A DNA stretch of 13,652 nt, taken from NCBI GenBank assembly GCA_016207465.1, contig JACQPP010000150.1:1-13652 (forward strand). The letters are read 5' to 3'. The notes beneath the pieces were generated by a model, which was given only the letters and a program-made list of their open reading frames with translations, did not search any database and had not been told where the DNA came from. Position numbers and translations under genes: made by a program. Position 1 is the first letter of the stretch, and every line of letters begins with the position of its first letter. Positions 6,581 through 12,269 of this stretch are shown here, one piece after another. Origin of the DNA: Methanobacteriota archaeon (GTDB taxonomy: Archaea > Halobacteriota > Syntropharchaeia > JACQPP01).

Positions 6581-8224
6581 ATGGCCAAGCCTCTCTCCCG
6601 CCTCGCCCCCTTGAAGCAGGTGGAGCGCCTGGAGAAGCGGTTCCGCCGCATCCAGAAGAGGCTGGGGGTGAAGCCGCTCCCCCGGAGGCCCCGGGCCACC
6701 GGGCTGGAAATCCTGGAGAAGAGAGAGACAGAGGTGAAGGCGGCGGTGGCCTACGTCCAAGGCAAGAAGGAGCTGGAGGCCCTGGGGCTCACCCCGGGGG
6801 ACATCGCCCGCCTGGCGGGGGTGGCGCGGGAGGTGAAACCGGAGACCCTCCGGCGCCTCCAGAGGCTCCCGGAGGCCAGCGACCCCCTGTTCCGCGGGGC
6901 CCTGGAGGCCGCCGAGCGCCTGCGGAAGCAGCCAGGGGCCGACCCGGAGGCCTTCCAGGCGGCCCTCGACCTCCTGGAGGATATGCGGCGGGGCGGCTTC
7001 GGCCTGAAGGACCTGCGGCGGGTCCGGCAGGCGGTGGAGGCCCTCCGGGAACTCCGCCTCGACCCCGCGGGGTTCACCACGGTGGTCAAATCCCTGGCCA
7101 TCCTCAACCCGCCCCCGCCGGAGGAGCCCGGGGACCCCCGGGAGAGGCCGCCGGATTTGGCCTCCCTGATGCGGAGCTTGGCCCGGGAGGCGGAGAGGCT
7201 CCGCCGGCAGGGGGTGGGGCCCGAGAGGCTCACGGTCCTGCTGTCGGACACCCTGCTGGAGGTCCACGGGCTGGAGGGGAGCCTGGTGGAACTCACCCGG
7301 CGCAAGGAGGCCGCCGGGAGCGCCCTGCGGGAGCGCGAGGCCCAGCTGGCGAGGCTCGATGAGGAGAAGGGCAGACTCACCGTGGAGGTGGAGGCGAAGC
7401 GATTGGAGGCCCATGGGAAGGAGCGGGAACTCCTGGGGCTGGCGGAGCAGAGGCGGCGCCTCGAGGAGGCCCTGCGCCTCGCCAAGTCGGGGGTGGCAGA
7501 CCTGAAGACCCCGGCGATGGAATCCGAGTCCTACGACGCGGTCTTCGGCAAACTGAAGGACGTGGCCCGGGCCAAGGCCGAGGTGGAGCGGGAACTCCAC
7601 GAGATGGATGCCAAAGTCAAGGGGGAGAAGGCGGGGGAGCTGGCAGACATCCTCCAGAAGGTCCACGAGCTCAACGACGTCATCCTCGACCTCCAGAGGC
7701 GCCGGGAGGCCCTGGAGCAGGAAATCGGGCGCCTGGCGGAGCAACGGCGCACCCTCTCCGAGGTGGTGGAACCCGCCCGCCTCCTCTGGGGCCTCCTCTC
7801 CCCGGAGGTCACCGGACCCGATTTTCTCGACGCCCTCGATGGGTTCCTGCGGAACGCCCGCGAGGGACGCCTCCCCCCCGAACTGACGGCCCAGCTCACC
7901 CGGGAGAACCGGGAGGCCCTCGCCCGGGTCTTCCGCTGGCTCATGGAGGAGCACGTGGTCCCCCGCGACGAACTCCGCCACGCGGAGGCCCAACTCGACG
8001 AGCTCCGGGAGAAGACCGCCGCGGAGACCGTATCCAAGTGGCGCTACGAGATGGAGCTCCGAGAGCGCCACGCCCTCCAGAAGACCCTCCGCGAGGAGAC
8101 AGTCCCCCGCTGGAAATACGAGGCCCTCCAGGACCAGGTGGACTTCCTCACCAAGCAGGCCTTCGCCGGACCCGCGGATGGACTGCCGGAGAAGGCCAGG
8201 AAGGTCACCGCGAGCCCGCGATGA
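6581..8224 (+). CDS. Long coiled-coil protein with C-terminal 24-residue repeats
   Basis: No family is recognised. The 547-residue soluble protein has a basic N-terminus (about 1-45), a helical region to about 175, and a proline-rich hinge (PPPPEEP, about 178-184). Extended heptad-rich coiled coils follow at about 190-310 and 325-400. After a compact helical segment (about 400-455) come three tandem 24-residue units starting with V-P/S-R/K: V460 (VPRDEL), V484 (VSKWRYE) and V508 (VPRWKYE). The last two carry a W-x-Y-E core. There is no ATP-binding motif, so it is not an SMC/Rad50 ATPase. It may be a structural, polar-scaffold or chromosome-associated protein; this is only a guess. The start is supported by GGAG 7 nt upstream. 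Its 3' end overlaps the convergent gene by 20 nt. Confidence 0.85.
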   Translation: MAKPLSRLAPLKQVERLEKRFRRIQKRLGVKPLPRRPRATGLEILEKRETEVKAAVAYVQGKKELEALGLTPGDIARLAGVAREVKPETLRRLQRLPEASDPLFRGALEAAERLRKQPGADPEAFQAALDLLEDMRRGGFGLKDLRRVRQAVEALRELRLDPAGFTTVVKSLAILNPPPPEEPGDPRERPPDLASLMRSLAREAERLRRQGVGPERLTVLLSDTLLEVHGLEGSLVELTRRKEAAGSALREREAQLARLDEEKGRLTVEVEAKRLEAHGKERELLGLAEQRRRLEEALRLAKSGVADLKTPAMESESYDAVFGKLKDVARAKAEVERELHEMDAKVKGEKAGELADILQKVHELNDVILDLQRRREALEQEIGRLAEQRRTLSEVVEPARLLWGLLSPEVTGPDFLDALDGFLRNAREGRLPPELTAQLTRENREALARVFRWLMEEHVVPRDELRHAEAQLDELREKTAAETVSKWRYEMELRERHALQKTLREETVPRWKYEALQDQVDFLTKQAFAGPADGLPEKARKVTASPR

Positions 8225-8657
8225 AATAGTTGGAGGCCGCCCGCAACTCGGGGTCCAGCATGCGGTACTTGAGGAGCGTGCGGTAGACCTCCCGGCTCTC
8301 ATCAATGCTCAGCCGGTCCAAGAGCCGCAGGGCCAGGGAGCCCCGCACAAAGGCCTTGAGCTCCCCCTTCTGCCGGGCCAGCCGCCCGAACCCCTCCAGG
8401 TCCATGCGCCCCTCCCGCGACTGGAGATACCCCCGCACCCCCTCCTCGAACCGCGCGAGGGAGACCTGGGAGAGCCTCTCAAACACCCGCTCCCCCCGCG
8501 CCTCCAACTCCTCCAGGGTGGGCTCCCGCTCCCCCGGAGGAGGACCCCCGCCAGTCAAGCGGCTGAAGAGCTTCTCCTGATAAGCGTTGGGCTGATTCTC
8601 CCGCAGCCAGCGGTAGTGCTTCTCCAGGCGCAGACGCGCCTCCATCTCCTCATTCAT
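8205..8657 (-). CDS. Unrecognised helical protein, 150 residues
   Basis: I do not recognise this family. The protein begins MNEEMEARLRLEKHYRWL and is charged and helical throughout, with a Gly/Pro-rich break (GGGPPPGE) near residue 36 and no signal peptide, membrane segment or cysteine motif. The ATG at 8657 is chosen because AGGGGA lies 7 nt upstream. In-frame starts at 8672 (ATG) and 8678 (GTG) would add 5 or 7 residues. An AT-rich box, TTTTTGAATA on the minus strand (8700-8691), lies at a suitable distance to act as its promoter. The 3' end overlaps the coiled-coil gene by 20 nt tail to tail, so the two transcripts are partly antisense. Codon usage is like that of neighbours. Confidence 0.75.
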   Translation of the reverse strand: MNEEMEARLRLEKHYRWLRENQPNAYQEKLFSRLTGGGPPPGEREPTLEELEARGERVFERLSQVSLARFEEGVRGYLQSREGRMDLEGFGRLARQKGELKAFVRGSLALRLLDRLSIDESREVYRTLLKYRMLDPELRAASNYFIAGSR

Positions 8658-8678
8658 CCGGCATCCCCTCATAGCCAC

Positions 8679-8775
8679 CCGGACAGAAGGTATTCAAAAA
8701 CTTTCTCCAGCCCCGGAAACGGGAATACTCCTTGTGAAAACCGCTTAAAACGGGCCTCCGCCACTCGGACTGTAA
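8679..8775 (-). promoter_or_regulatory. Promoter region for the 150-residue helical protein
   Basis: This 97-nt gap between two minus-strand genes is AT-rich relative to its surroundings. Reading the minus strand, TTTTTGAATACC (8700-8689) is a TATA-like box about 35-40 nt before the ATG at 8657. A second AT-rich block, CGTTTTAAGC, lies further upstream (about 8743-8752). A small hairpin CCCG-GAAA-CGGG (8712-8723) lies between them. No terminator for the upstream CheC-like gene is obvious. Confidence 0.4.
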
Positions 8776-9369
8776 CTATTTTACCAGCAGTTCCACCATC
8801 TTGCGCCCCGGGATGAGGAAGAGGATGCACTCCGCCTGGGCCCCGGGGCCCCGGATGCGGAGGATGGTGGCCGCGGCAATCTCCCCCTGCCACGCCCGGG
8901 CCCCGGCCACCAGGAAATTGAGCACATCCCCCATGGCCTCCTCCACCCGCAGGGGCGAGGAGGGGGCCAGCCGGATAGGGGTGTACTTCACCAGGTGGTT
9001 GAAGTTCCCCGCGCAGAGCAGGTTGCCGAGTTCCTTGAACATTGCCCGCCGCTGCTCATCCGGGAGCGTCTCCAGGGGGACCCCCGCCATCATCTCCAGC
9101 AGGGGCTTCCGGTGGCTCTCCAGCACCAGCACCAGATAATGCCCCAGTGCGTCCCCCCCGATGTGGAAGGCCAGGGCGTGCACCCTCTCCTCTGCCCGCA
9201 CCAGCCGGGGAATCAGCGAGAGGGGGACCACCTCGGTGTCCAGCACCTCGAACTCCACCTTCTCCGCGAAGACACCGGCCAGGTCCCGGGCGGTGTCCCG
9301 CGCGCAGAGCAACTGGATGGCCTTGAGGACGTTCAACTGCTGCGGCGACAGCCCGAGGGACTCGGCCAT
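8776..9369 (-). CDS. CheC-like chemotaxis protein, first active site degenerate
   Basis: CheC proteins dephosphorylate CheY-P through two pseudo-symmetric E-x2-N sites. The 197-residue length fits CheC. The N-terminus aligns without gaps to the CheC start, but the first site reads LKAIQLL where CheC has LKEIGNI, so Glu becomes A17 and Asn becomes L20. The second site, MFKELGNLLCAGNFNHL, keeps E113 and N116 and is followed by the usual proline segment. It probably still binds CheY and may be a one-site phosphatase. The ATG lies 1 nt after the VapC-like stop codon, so it should share that transcript and perhaps be translationally coupled. CheX is an alternative name, but the N-terminal alignment and layout fit CheC better. 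Confidence 0.82.
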   Translation of the reverse strand: MAESLGLSPQQLNVLKAIQLLCARDTARDLAGVFAEKVEFEVLDTEVVPLSLIPRLVRAEERVHALAFHIGGDALGHYLVLVLESHRKPLLEMMAGVPLETLPDEQRRAMFKELGNLLCAGNFNHLVKYTPIRLAPSSPLRVEEAMGDVLNFLVAGARAWQGEIAAATILRIRGPGAQAECILFLIPGRKMVELLVK

Positions 9370-9370
9370 G

Positions 9371-9742
9371 TCACAGCATCTCCACGCTGTCCATCCCCCG
9401 GAAATGGGCGTCTGCCGTCATCAGCCTCTGCCCGAGACTCCTCGCGCTCGCCAGGATGAGCCCATCCATGAGCCCGAAGCCCCTCCTCGTCTTTCGCGCC
9501 TCGTGGGCAACCTCGGCCCCCGACTCGCAGATGGCCCTGGTGAGGCCGACGACGGAGGCCATCCGGTCCATCCTTTCCGCGAAAGTCCCATAGTCCCTCC
9601 CGCTCCGCAGGCACCAGGTTTTGACCTCGGCCATGGTCAGAATCGAGACAACACATGGCTCCCCCCGCAGCGTATCGGCGACCCTTTCGCCCTTGGCGGA
9701 GCCTACGAAGTGTTCGATGACGGCGCTCGTGTCAAGAAACAT
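9371..9742 (-). CDS. vapC: PIN-domain ribonuclease toxin, VapC type
   Basis: VapC toxins are Mg-dependent RNases that cut tRNA or rRNA and are held inactive by a cognate antitoxin. The 123-residue protein has the full set of PIN acidic residues: D4 in MFLDTS, E39 in TMAEV, D93 in GLMDGLILA and D111 in TADAHF. It therefore looks intact and active. The ATG at 9742 overlaps the antitoxin stop codon by one base (TGATG), which fixes the start; the reading frame is open further upstream but gives no sensible protein. It sits directly upstream of the CheC-like gene with a 1-nt gap, an unusual partner for a toxin. Confidence 0.9.
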   Translation of the reverse strand: MFLDTSAVIEHFVGSAKGERVADTLRGEPCVVSILTMAEVKTWCLRSGRDYGTFAERMDRMASVVGLTRAICESGAEVAHEARKTRRGFGLMDGLILASARSLGQRLMTADAHFRGMDSVEML

Positions 9743-9960
9743 CACAGTTTCCGGTCGAGATGGTCCCGCCTCCGGAAGCCCCTGGAGCCCCGGAACATTC
9801 CAAAGGTCTCCTCGATGACCTTCTCGCGCTCCTTGTCCAGGATGGCAATCCGGATGGGCTGCCCCTCCCCGATTCCCCTCTCCTCCACGACCTCGCGGGG
9901 AATCAGGACCCAGAGGGAGTTTCCGATTTTCGTGGTCTTGGACTCGATGACTCCGGCCAT
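9742..9960 (-). CDS. vapB: AbrB/MazE-type antitoxin (VapB)
   Basis: The 72-residue protein has a SpoVT/AbrB-like swapped-hairpin DNA-binding domain in its first 45 residues: TKIGNSLWVLIPREVVEERGIGEG matches the usual G-x-S-x-x-V-x-I-P...L-x-x-G-D pattern. The basic, aromatic C-terminal tail (about 46-72) is where such antitoxins usually wrap the toxin. It precedes vapC with a one-base overlap, the standard antitoxin-first order. Pairs of this type repress their own promoter, and a 21-bp inverted repeat lies just upstream. No clear Shine-Dalgarno is seen and the predicted leader is about 10 nt. Confidence 0.88.
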   Translation of the reverse strand: MAGVIESKTTKIGNSLWVLIPREVVEERGIGEGQPIRIAILDKEREKVIEETFGMFRGSRGFRRRDHLDRKL

Positions 9961-9974
9961 GGCAGTTCCAAGCC

Positions 9975-9995
9975 ATAGTTTAACCGTTTAACTAT
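9975..9995. promoter_or_regulatory. Palindromic operator of the vapBC operon
   Basis: ATAGTTTAAC (9975-9984), centre C, GTTTAACTAT (9986-9995) form 10-bp arms matching at 9 of 10 positions. The same stretch also contains a direct repeat GTTTAAC-C-GTTTAAC. It overlaps the minus-strand TATA box and ends about 15 nt before the vapB ATG, where a bound antitoxin or VapBC complex would block transcription. The repeat is visible; autoregulation is inferred from the family. Confidence 0.75.
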
Positions 9996-10000
9996 AAAAG
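9992..10000 (-). promoter_or_regulatory. TATA box of vapBC
   Basis: On the minus strand this reads CTTTTATAG, a good archaeal TATA match. A start about 25 nt downstream would fall near 9971, leaving a leader of about 10 nt before the vapB ATG at 9960. It overlaps the operator by four bases. Confidence 0.6.
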
Positions 10001-10011
10001 AGTGTCCTGGC

Positions 10012-10383
10012 TCACAGGCCGATGTGCTTCTTGACCACCGCGACCAGCTGCTCGGGCTTGAACGGCTTCACCACGAAATCCGCGGCCCCGGCGGCCACCG
10101 CGTCGGCCACCATGGCCTCCTGGTTCACCGCGGTGACCATCACCACCCGGGCCCGGGGGTCGAAGTTGCGGATTTCCTTCACCGCGTCAATCCCGCTCAC
10201 CAGGGGCATGGAGATGTCCATGAACACCAGGTCCGGGCGGAACTGCACATACCTCTCCACCGCCTCGTTCCCGTTGCCGGCCTCCTGGAACTCGAATGGG
10301 GTCCCCCCCATCCCCTCGCTGACCGCCCGCTTCACCAGGGTCCGCATGAACATGGAGTCGTCCACGATGAGAATCTTTGGCAT
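10012..10383 (-). CDS. cheY: CheY chemotaxis response regulator
   Basis: This is a single-domain receiver that takes phosphate from CheA and, in archaea, acts on the archaellum motor through adaptor proteins. The 123-residue protein is just the receiver, with no output domain. It has acidic D8 and D9 (ILIVDDS), phospho-acceptor D56 (VFMDISMP), T84 (VMVTA) and K106 (VVKPF). The extra acidic/glycine segment at about 23-30 is common in CheY-like proteins. AGGGG lies 6 nt before the ATG, and a TATA-like GCTTTTAATC on the minus strand (10416-10407) lies further upstream. Three CheC-like genes nearby support a chemotaxis role rather than a generic receiver. No CheA is in the window. Confidence 0.92.
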   Translation of the reverse strand: MPKILIVDDSMFMRTLVKRAVSEGMGGTPFEFQEAGNGNEAVERYVQFRPDLVFMDISMPLVSGIDAVKEIRNFDPRARVVMVTAVNQEAMVADAVAAGAADFVVKPFKPEQLVAVVKKHIGL

Positions 10384-10562
10384 CAGGGACCCCTATGGGA
10401 GGAGCGGATTAAAAGCGTTGCCCGCGAGTGCGAAGAGCGGACCCGTTCGCAGGAGAGCAGACAGAGGAGTCCATAGGGTATGTGCCGGTATGTCTGCTAC
10501 GTCGAGAACCCTTTAGGGAGCCCGTGCCGCAGTGCAGAATGTCACCGAGGAGAGCCGCCGCC
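10384..10562. promoter_or_regulatory. Divergent promoter region with a long inverted repeat
   Basis: This 179-nt gap separates cheY from the membrane-protein/CheC operon. The AT block GATTAAAAGC (10407-10416) can act as TATA box in both directions; on the plus side it would give a leader of roughly 125 nt. Within that leader AGCAGACA (10456-10463) and TGTCTGCT (10491-10498) are perfect 8-bp complements around a 27-nt loop. A second palindrome, CCCTTTAGGG (10509-10518), could be a nearer promoter element. No gene is seen here. Confidence 0.5.
10456..10498 (+). repeat. 8-bp perfect inverted repeat, possible leader hairpin
   Basis: AGCAGACA and TGTCTGCT are exact reverse complements, separated by 27 nt that include a duplicated GGTATGT-type hexamer (10477-10483 and 10488-10494 region). 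It may be a folded 5' leader or a protein-binding site. The pairing is seen; its function is unknown. Confidence 0.45.
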
Positions 10563-10868
10563 ATGGCCCCCGATTCCCCCGCCCCCGAGAAGAACATTGA
10601 CAAGACCGGCCAGATGGCCCGCCTGCTGGGAGGAGCCCTCCTCGCCGCCCTGGGAGCCATGGCGGTCATCGGCTTCACCCCCTTGGACCCGGTCCTGAAG
10701 GACATCCCGGTGCTCGACAGCCTCCTCTTCGGGAAGATGCTGGACCACCCCACCGCCTTCTACCGCATGGGCGGGGGCACCGCCATCCTGATGGGTATCC
10801 TGGCCGCCGTCCAGGGGGCCACCGGGAAGTGCTGGGTCCGGGCCATGGGGTTCCAGACCCCGATATGA
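10563..10868 (+). CDS. Small membrane protein, DUF2892-like
   Basis: The 101-residue protein has two hydrophobic segments, at about 19-41 and 70-87, and is probably an integral membrane protein. The start NIDKTGQMARLLGGALLAALG and the end TGKCWVRAMGFQTPI resemble the DUF2892 pattern: an N-terminal N-x-D-R-x-x-R-x-x-x-G segment and a C-terminal G-x-C-x-x-x-x-x-G-x-x-T. The loop between the two helices is longer than usual. Function is unknown. The ATG at 10563 has GAGGAG about 10 nt upstream; an in-frame ATG at 10539 is an alternative. Its stop codon overlaps the next start (ATGA), so the two are translationally coupled. It is the first gene of an operon ending in a CheC gene. Confidence 0.72.
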   Translation: MAPDSPAPEKNIDKTGQMARLLGGALLAALGAMAVIGFTPLDPVLKDIPVLDSLLFGKMLDHPTAFYRMGGGTAILMGILAAVQGATGKCWVRAMGFQTPI

Positions 10869-11275
10869 CGGAGAACCTGCGTATGCGCCCACACCTCACC
10901 AATGGATTCCGGGCGGGCCCCATCCTGCTGCTGGCGCTCTCGGCCTCCCCCGCCCTCGCCCAGATGGACCGGATGGTGTCCCTCTCCCCCTCGACCATTG
11001 CCCTCGGCGTCCTCGACTGGCTCCTCTTCCTCTCCCTCGCCGTGGTCGCCGCCCTCATCTGCATGGCCACCCGGGGGGGACAGGTGGCCCAGGCGGGCCT
11101 CCTCTTCATGGGGGGGGCGCTCATGATGGCCCTCCGGTCGAGCCTCGCCCTCAGCGCCCTCCTGGAGACCGACACCACGGCCCACGACCTCTCCTACGTG
11201 TTCGGAATCGCCGGCTCCACCCTCATCGTCTCCGGGGTCTGGAGACTCTACAAGGTCTTCCGGGCCCTGGTGTGA
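10865..11275 (+). CDS. Membrane protein with signal-like N-terminus, unrecognised
   Basis: The 136-residue protein starts with a positively charged segment and a hydrophobic run ending ALAQ at about residue 33, which resembles a signal peptide or signal anchor. Three further hydrophobic segments follow at about 45-67, 73-92 and 108-127, and it ends in a basic tail (WRLYKVFRALV). I know no family name. The start is fixed by the 4-nt ATGA overlap with the preceding gene; an in-frame ATG at 10883 is a second choice. The topology, three helices with a short cytoplasmic tail, would suit a membrane sensor or anchor for the chemotaxis proteins next to it, but that is conjecture. Confidence 0.78.
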   Translation: MTENLRMRPHLTNGFRAGPILLLALSASPALAQMDRMVSLSPSTIALGVLDWLLFLSLAVVAALICMATRGGQVAQAGLLFMGGALMMALRSSLALSALLETDTTAHDLSYVFGIAGSTLIVSGVWRLYKVFRALV

Positions 11276-11277
11276 CC

Positions 11278-11514
11278 ATGGGAAACAAGGTGGCGCAGGA
11301 GGTCGAGAAACTCCTTGCCCCTGCCCTGGGGGACTTCATCGCCAAGGCCGCTGTAGCCAAGGGATGCAAGCAGATTGGCTCCGACGCCGACACCATCGCC
11401 CCCACCCAACTCGGGGCCCTCGCCGAGAAACTCGAACTCGCCGTCAAGGCCCTCGCCGGACCCGCCGTGGCCGGACAGCTGGCGGCCCGAATCAGGTCCA
11501 TCCAGGTCGGCTGA
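11278..11514 (+). CDS. Small helical protein, 78 residues, unrecognised
   Basis: This short Ala/Leu/Lys-rich protein begins MGNKVAQEVEKLLAPALGDF and looks like a compact three- or four-helix bundle, with CKQIGSD in a central turn and LAEKLELAVKALAG as a strong amphipathic helix. There is no membrane segment or known motif. It lies 2 nt after the preceding stop codon. The ATG at 11278 is preferred, though GTG at 11272 is in frame. No Shine-Dalgarno is evident, which suits translation coupled to the upstream gene. Its place between a membrane protein and a CheC gene suggests a role in the same complex, but no function can be assigned. Confidence 0.7.
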   Translation: MGNKVAQEVEKLLAPALGDFIAKAAVAKGCKQIGSDADTIAPTQLGALAEKLELAVKALAGPAVAGQLAARIRSIQVG

Positions 11515-11567
11515 GAATCCCGAACGAGTGCGGGAACCTTTTTCCCCTCCGTGGACGGGGGGATGAG

Positions 11568-12260
11568 ATGGAGCCCCCCTCGACGGTAGACCCCCGGCTG
11601 GAGCCCCTGGTGGACCTGGGGAACATCGGGAGCCTCGAAGCCACCGTCTCCCTCTCGCGGCTGGCCACCGAGAGCGTGAACATCTCGGTGGGCCGGGTGG
11701 ACCTCCTCCCCATGGCCCCCCTGGAGAGCCTGCTGGGGGGCCCCGACCGGGTGGGGGTCATGGTGGTCCTCGACACGGTGGAGGTCCGGGGGAAGGCGGT
11801 GCTCCTCCTCCCCCTGGCGGGGGCCGCGGTGCTGGCCCGATTGCTCCAGGCGGGGGACAACCTCTCCTCCCCGGTGGCCCAGTCGGCCTTGGGGGAGGTG
11901 GGCAACATCCTCGCCCACGCCTACCTCAACTCGTTCAGCGGAGTCCTCCGGCGCACCCTCACGGTGGCCCCCCCGGAGGTGGCCGCGGGCTCCCCGGCGC
12001 TCCTCCAGGCCCTCCTCCCCTCGGGCCCCTCCGCCACCCTCCACATCGAGGCCCGCGTGGCCTCCCACCGCGGGGAGGTCCCCTTCCACCTCTACTTCCT
12101 CCTCGACCCCCGGGCCATCGGGGAAATCCTCGACTCCGCCTTCGGGACGCCCATGGCCCCCGCCTGCCCCGCCTGCGGCCGGGAAGTGGATGCCACCGAT
12201 GACATATGCCCGGGGTGCGGAAAACCGGTGGCCACCCTCGAAGAGAACACGCCCGGCTGA
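11568..12260 (+). CDS. cheC: CheC phosphatase with C-terminal zinc ribbon
   Basis: CheC dephosphorylates CheY-P and so ends or tunes the motor signal. The 230-residue protein has both pseudo-symmetric sites: LVDLGNIGSLEAT (D16 in place of Glu, N19) and ALGEVGNILAHAYLNSF (E110, N113), each followed by the usual strand and proline segment. The CheC domain ends near residue 193. Beyond it CPAC (200-203) and CPGC (214-217) form a four-cysteine zinc ribbon, followed by a short acidic tail. The ribbon is not part of classical CheC and may mediate protein or nucleic-acid binding. The ATG at 11568 is preceded by a G-rich GGGGGGATGAG. It is the fourth gene of the operon, 53 nt after the 78-residue gene, and converges with the ACT gene across 9 nt. 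Confidence 0.92.
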   Translation: MEPPSTVDPRLEPLVDLGNIGSLEATVSLSRLATESVNISVGRVDLLPMAPLESLLGGPDRVGVMVVLDTVEVRGKAVLLLPLAGAAVLARLLQAGDNLSSPVAQSALGEVGNILAHAYLNSFSGVLRRTLTVAPPEVAAGSPALLQALLPSGPSATLHIEARVASHRGEVPFHLYFLLDPRAIGEILDSAFGTPMAPACPACGREVDATDDICPGCGKPVATLEENTPG

Positions 12261-12269
12261 ACCGGGGTC

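Noticed and set aside
6308..8305. 665-codon open frame on the minus strand opposite the coiled-coil gene
   Set aside because: It lies opposite a gene with its own ribosome binding site and overlaps the SAM hydroxide adenosyltransferase start. The translation shows only Gly/Leu/Pro-rich low complexity.
9743..9976. Long N-terminal extension of the PIN toxin frame
   Set aside because: It runs out of frame through the AbrB-type antitoxin gene. MFLDTS at 9742 is the normal PIN start and overlaps the antitoxin stop by one base.
11518..11545. Hairpin TCCCG/CGGGA followed by five T, terminator-like
   Set aside because: The stem is only 5 bp, and the next gene of the apparent operon starts about 20 nt later, so termination here is doubtful.
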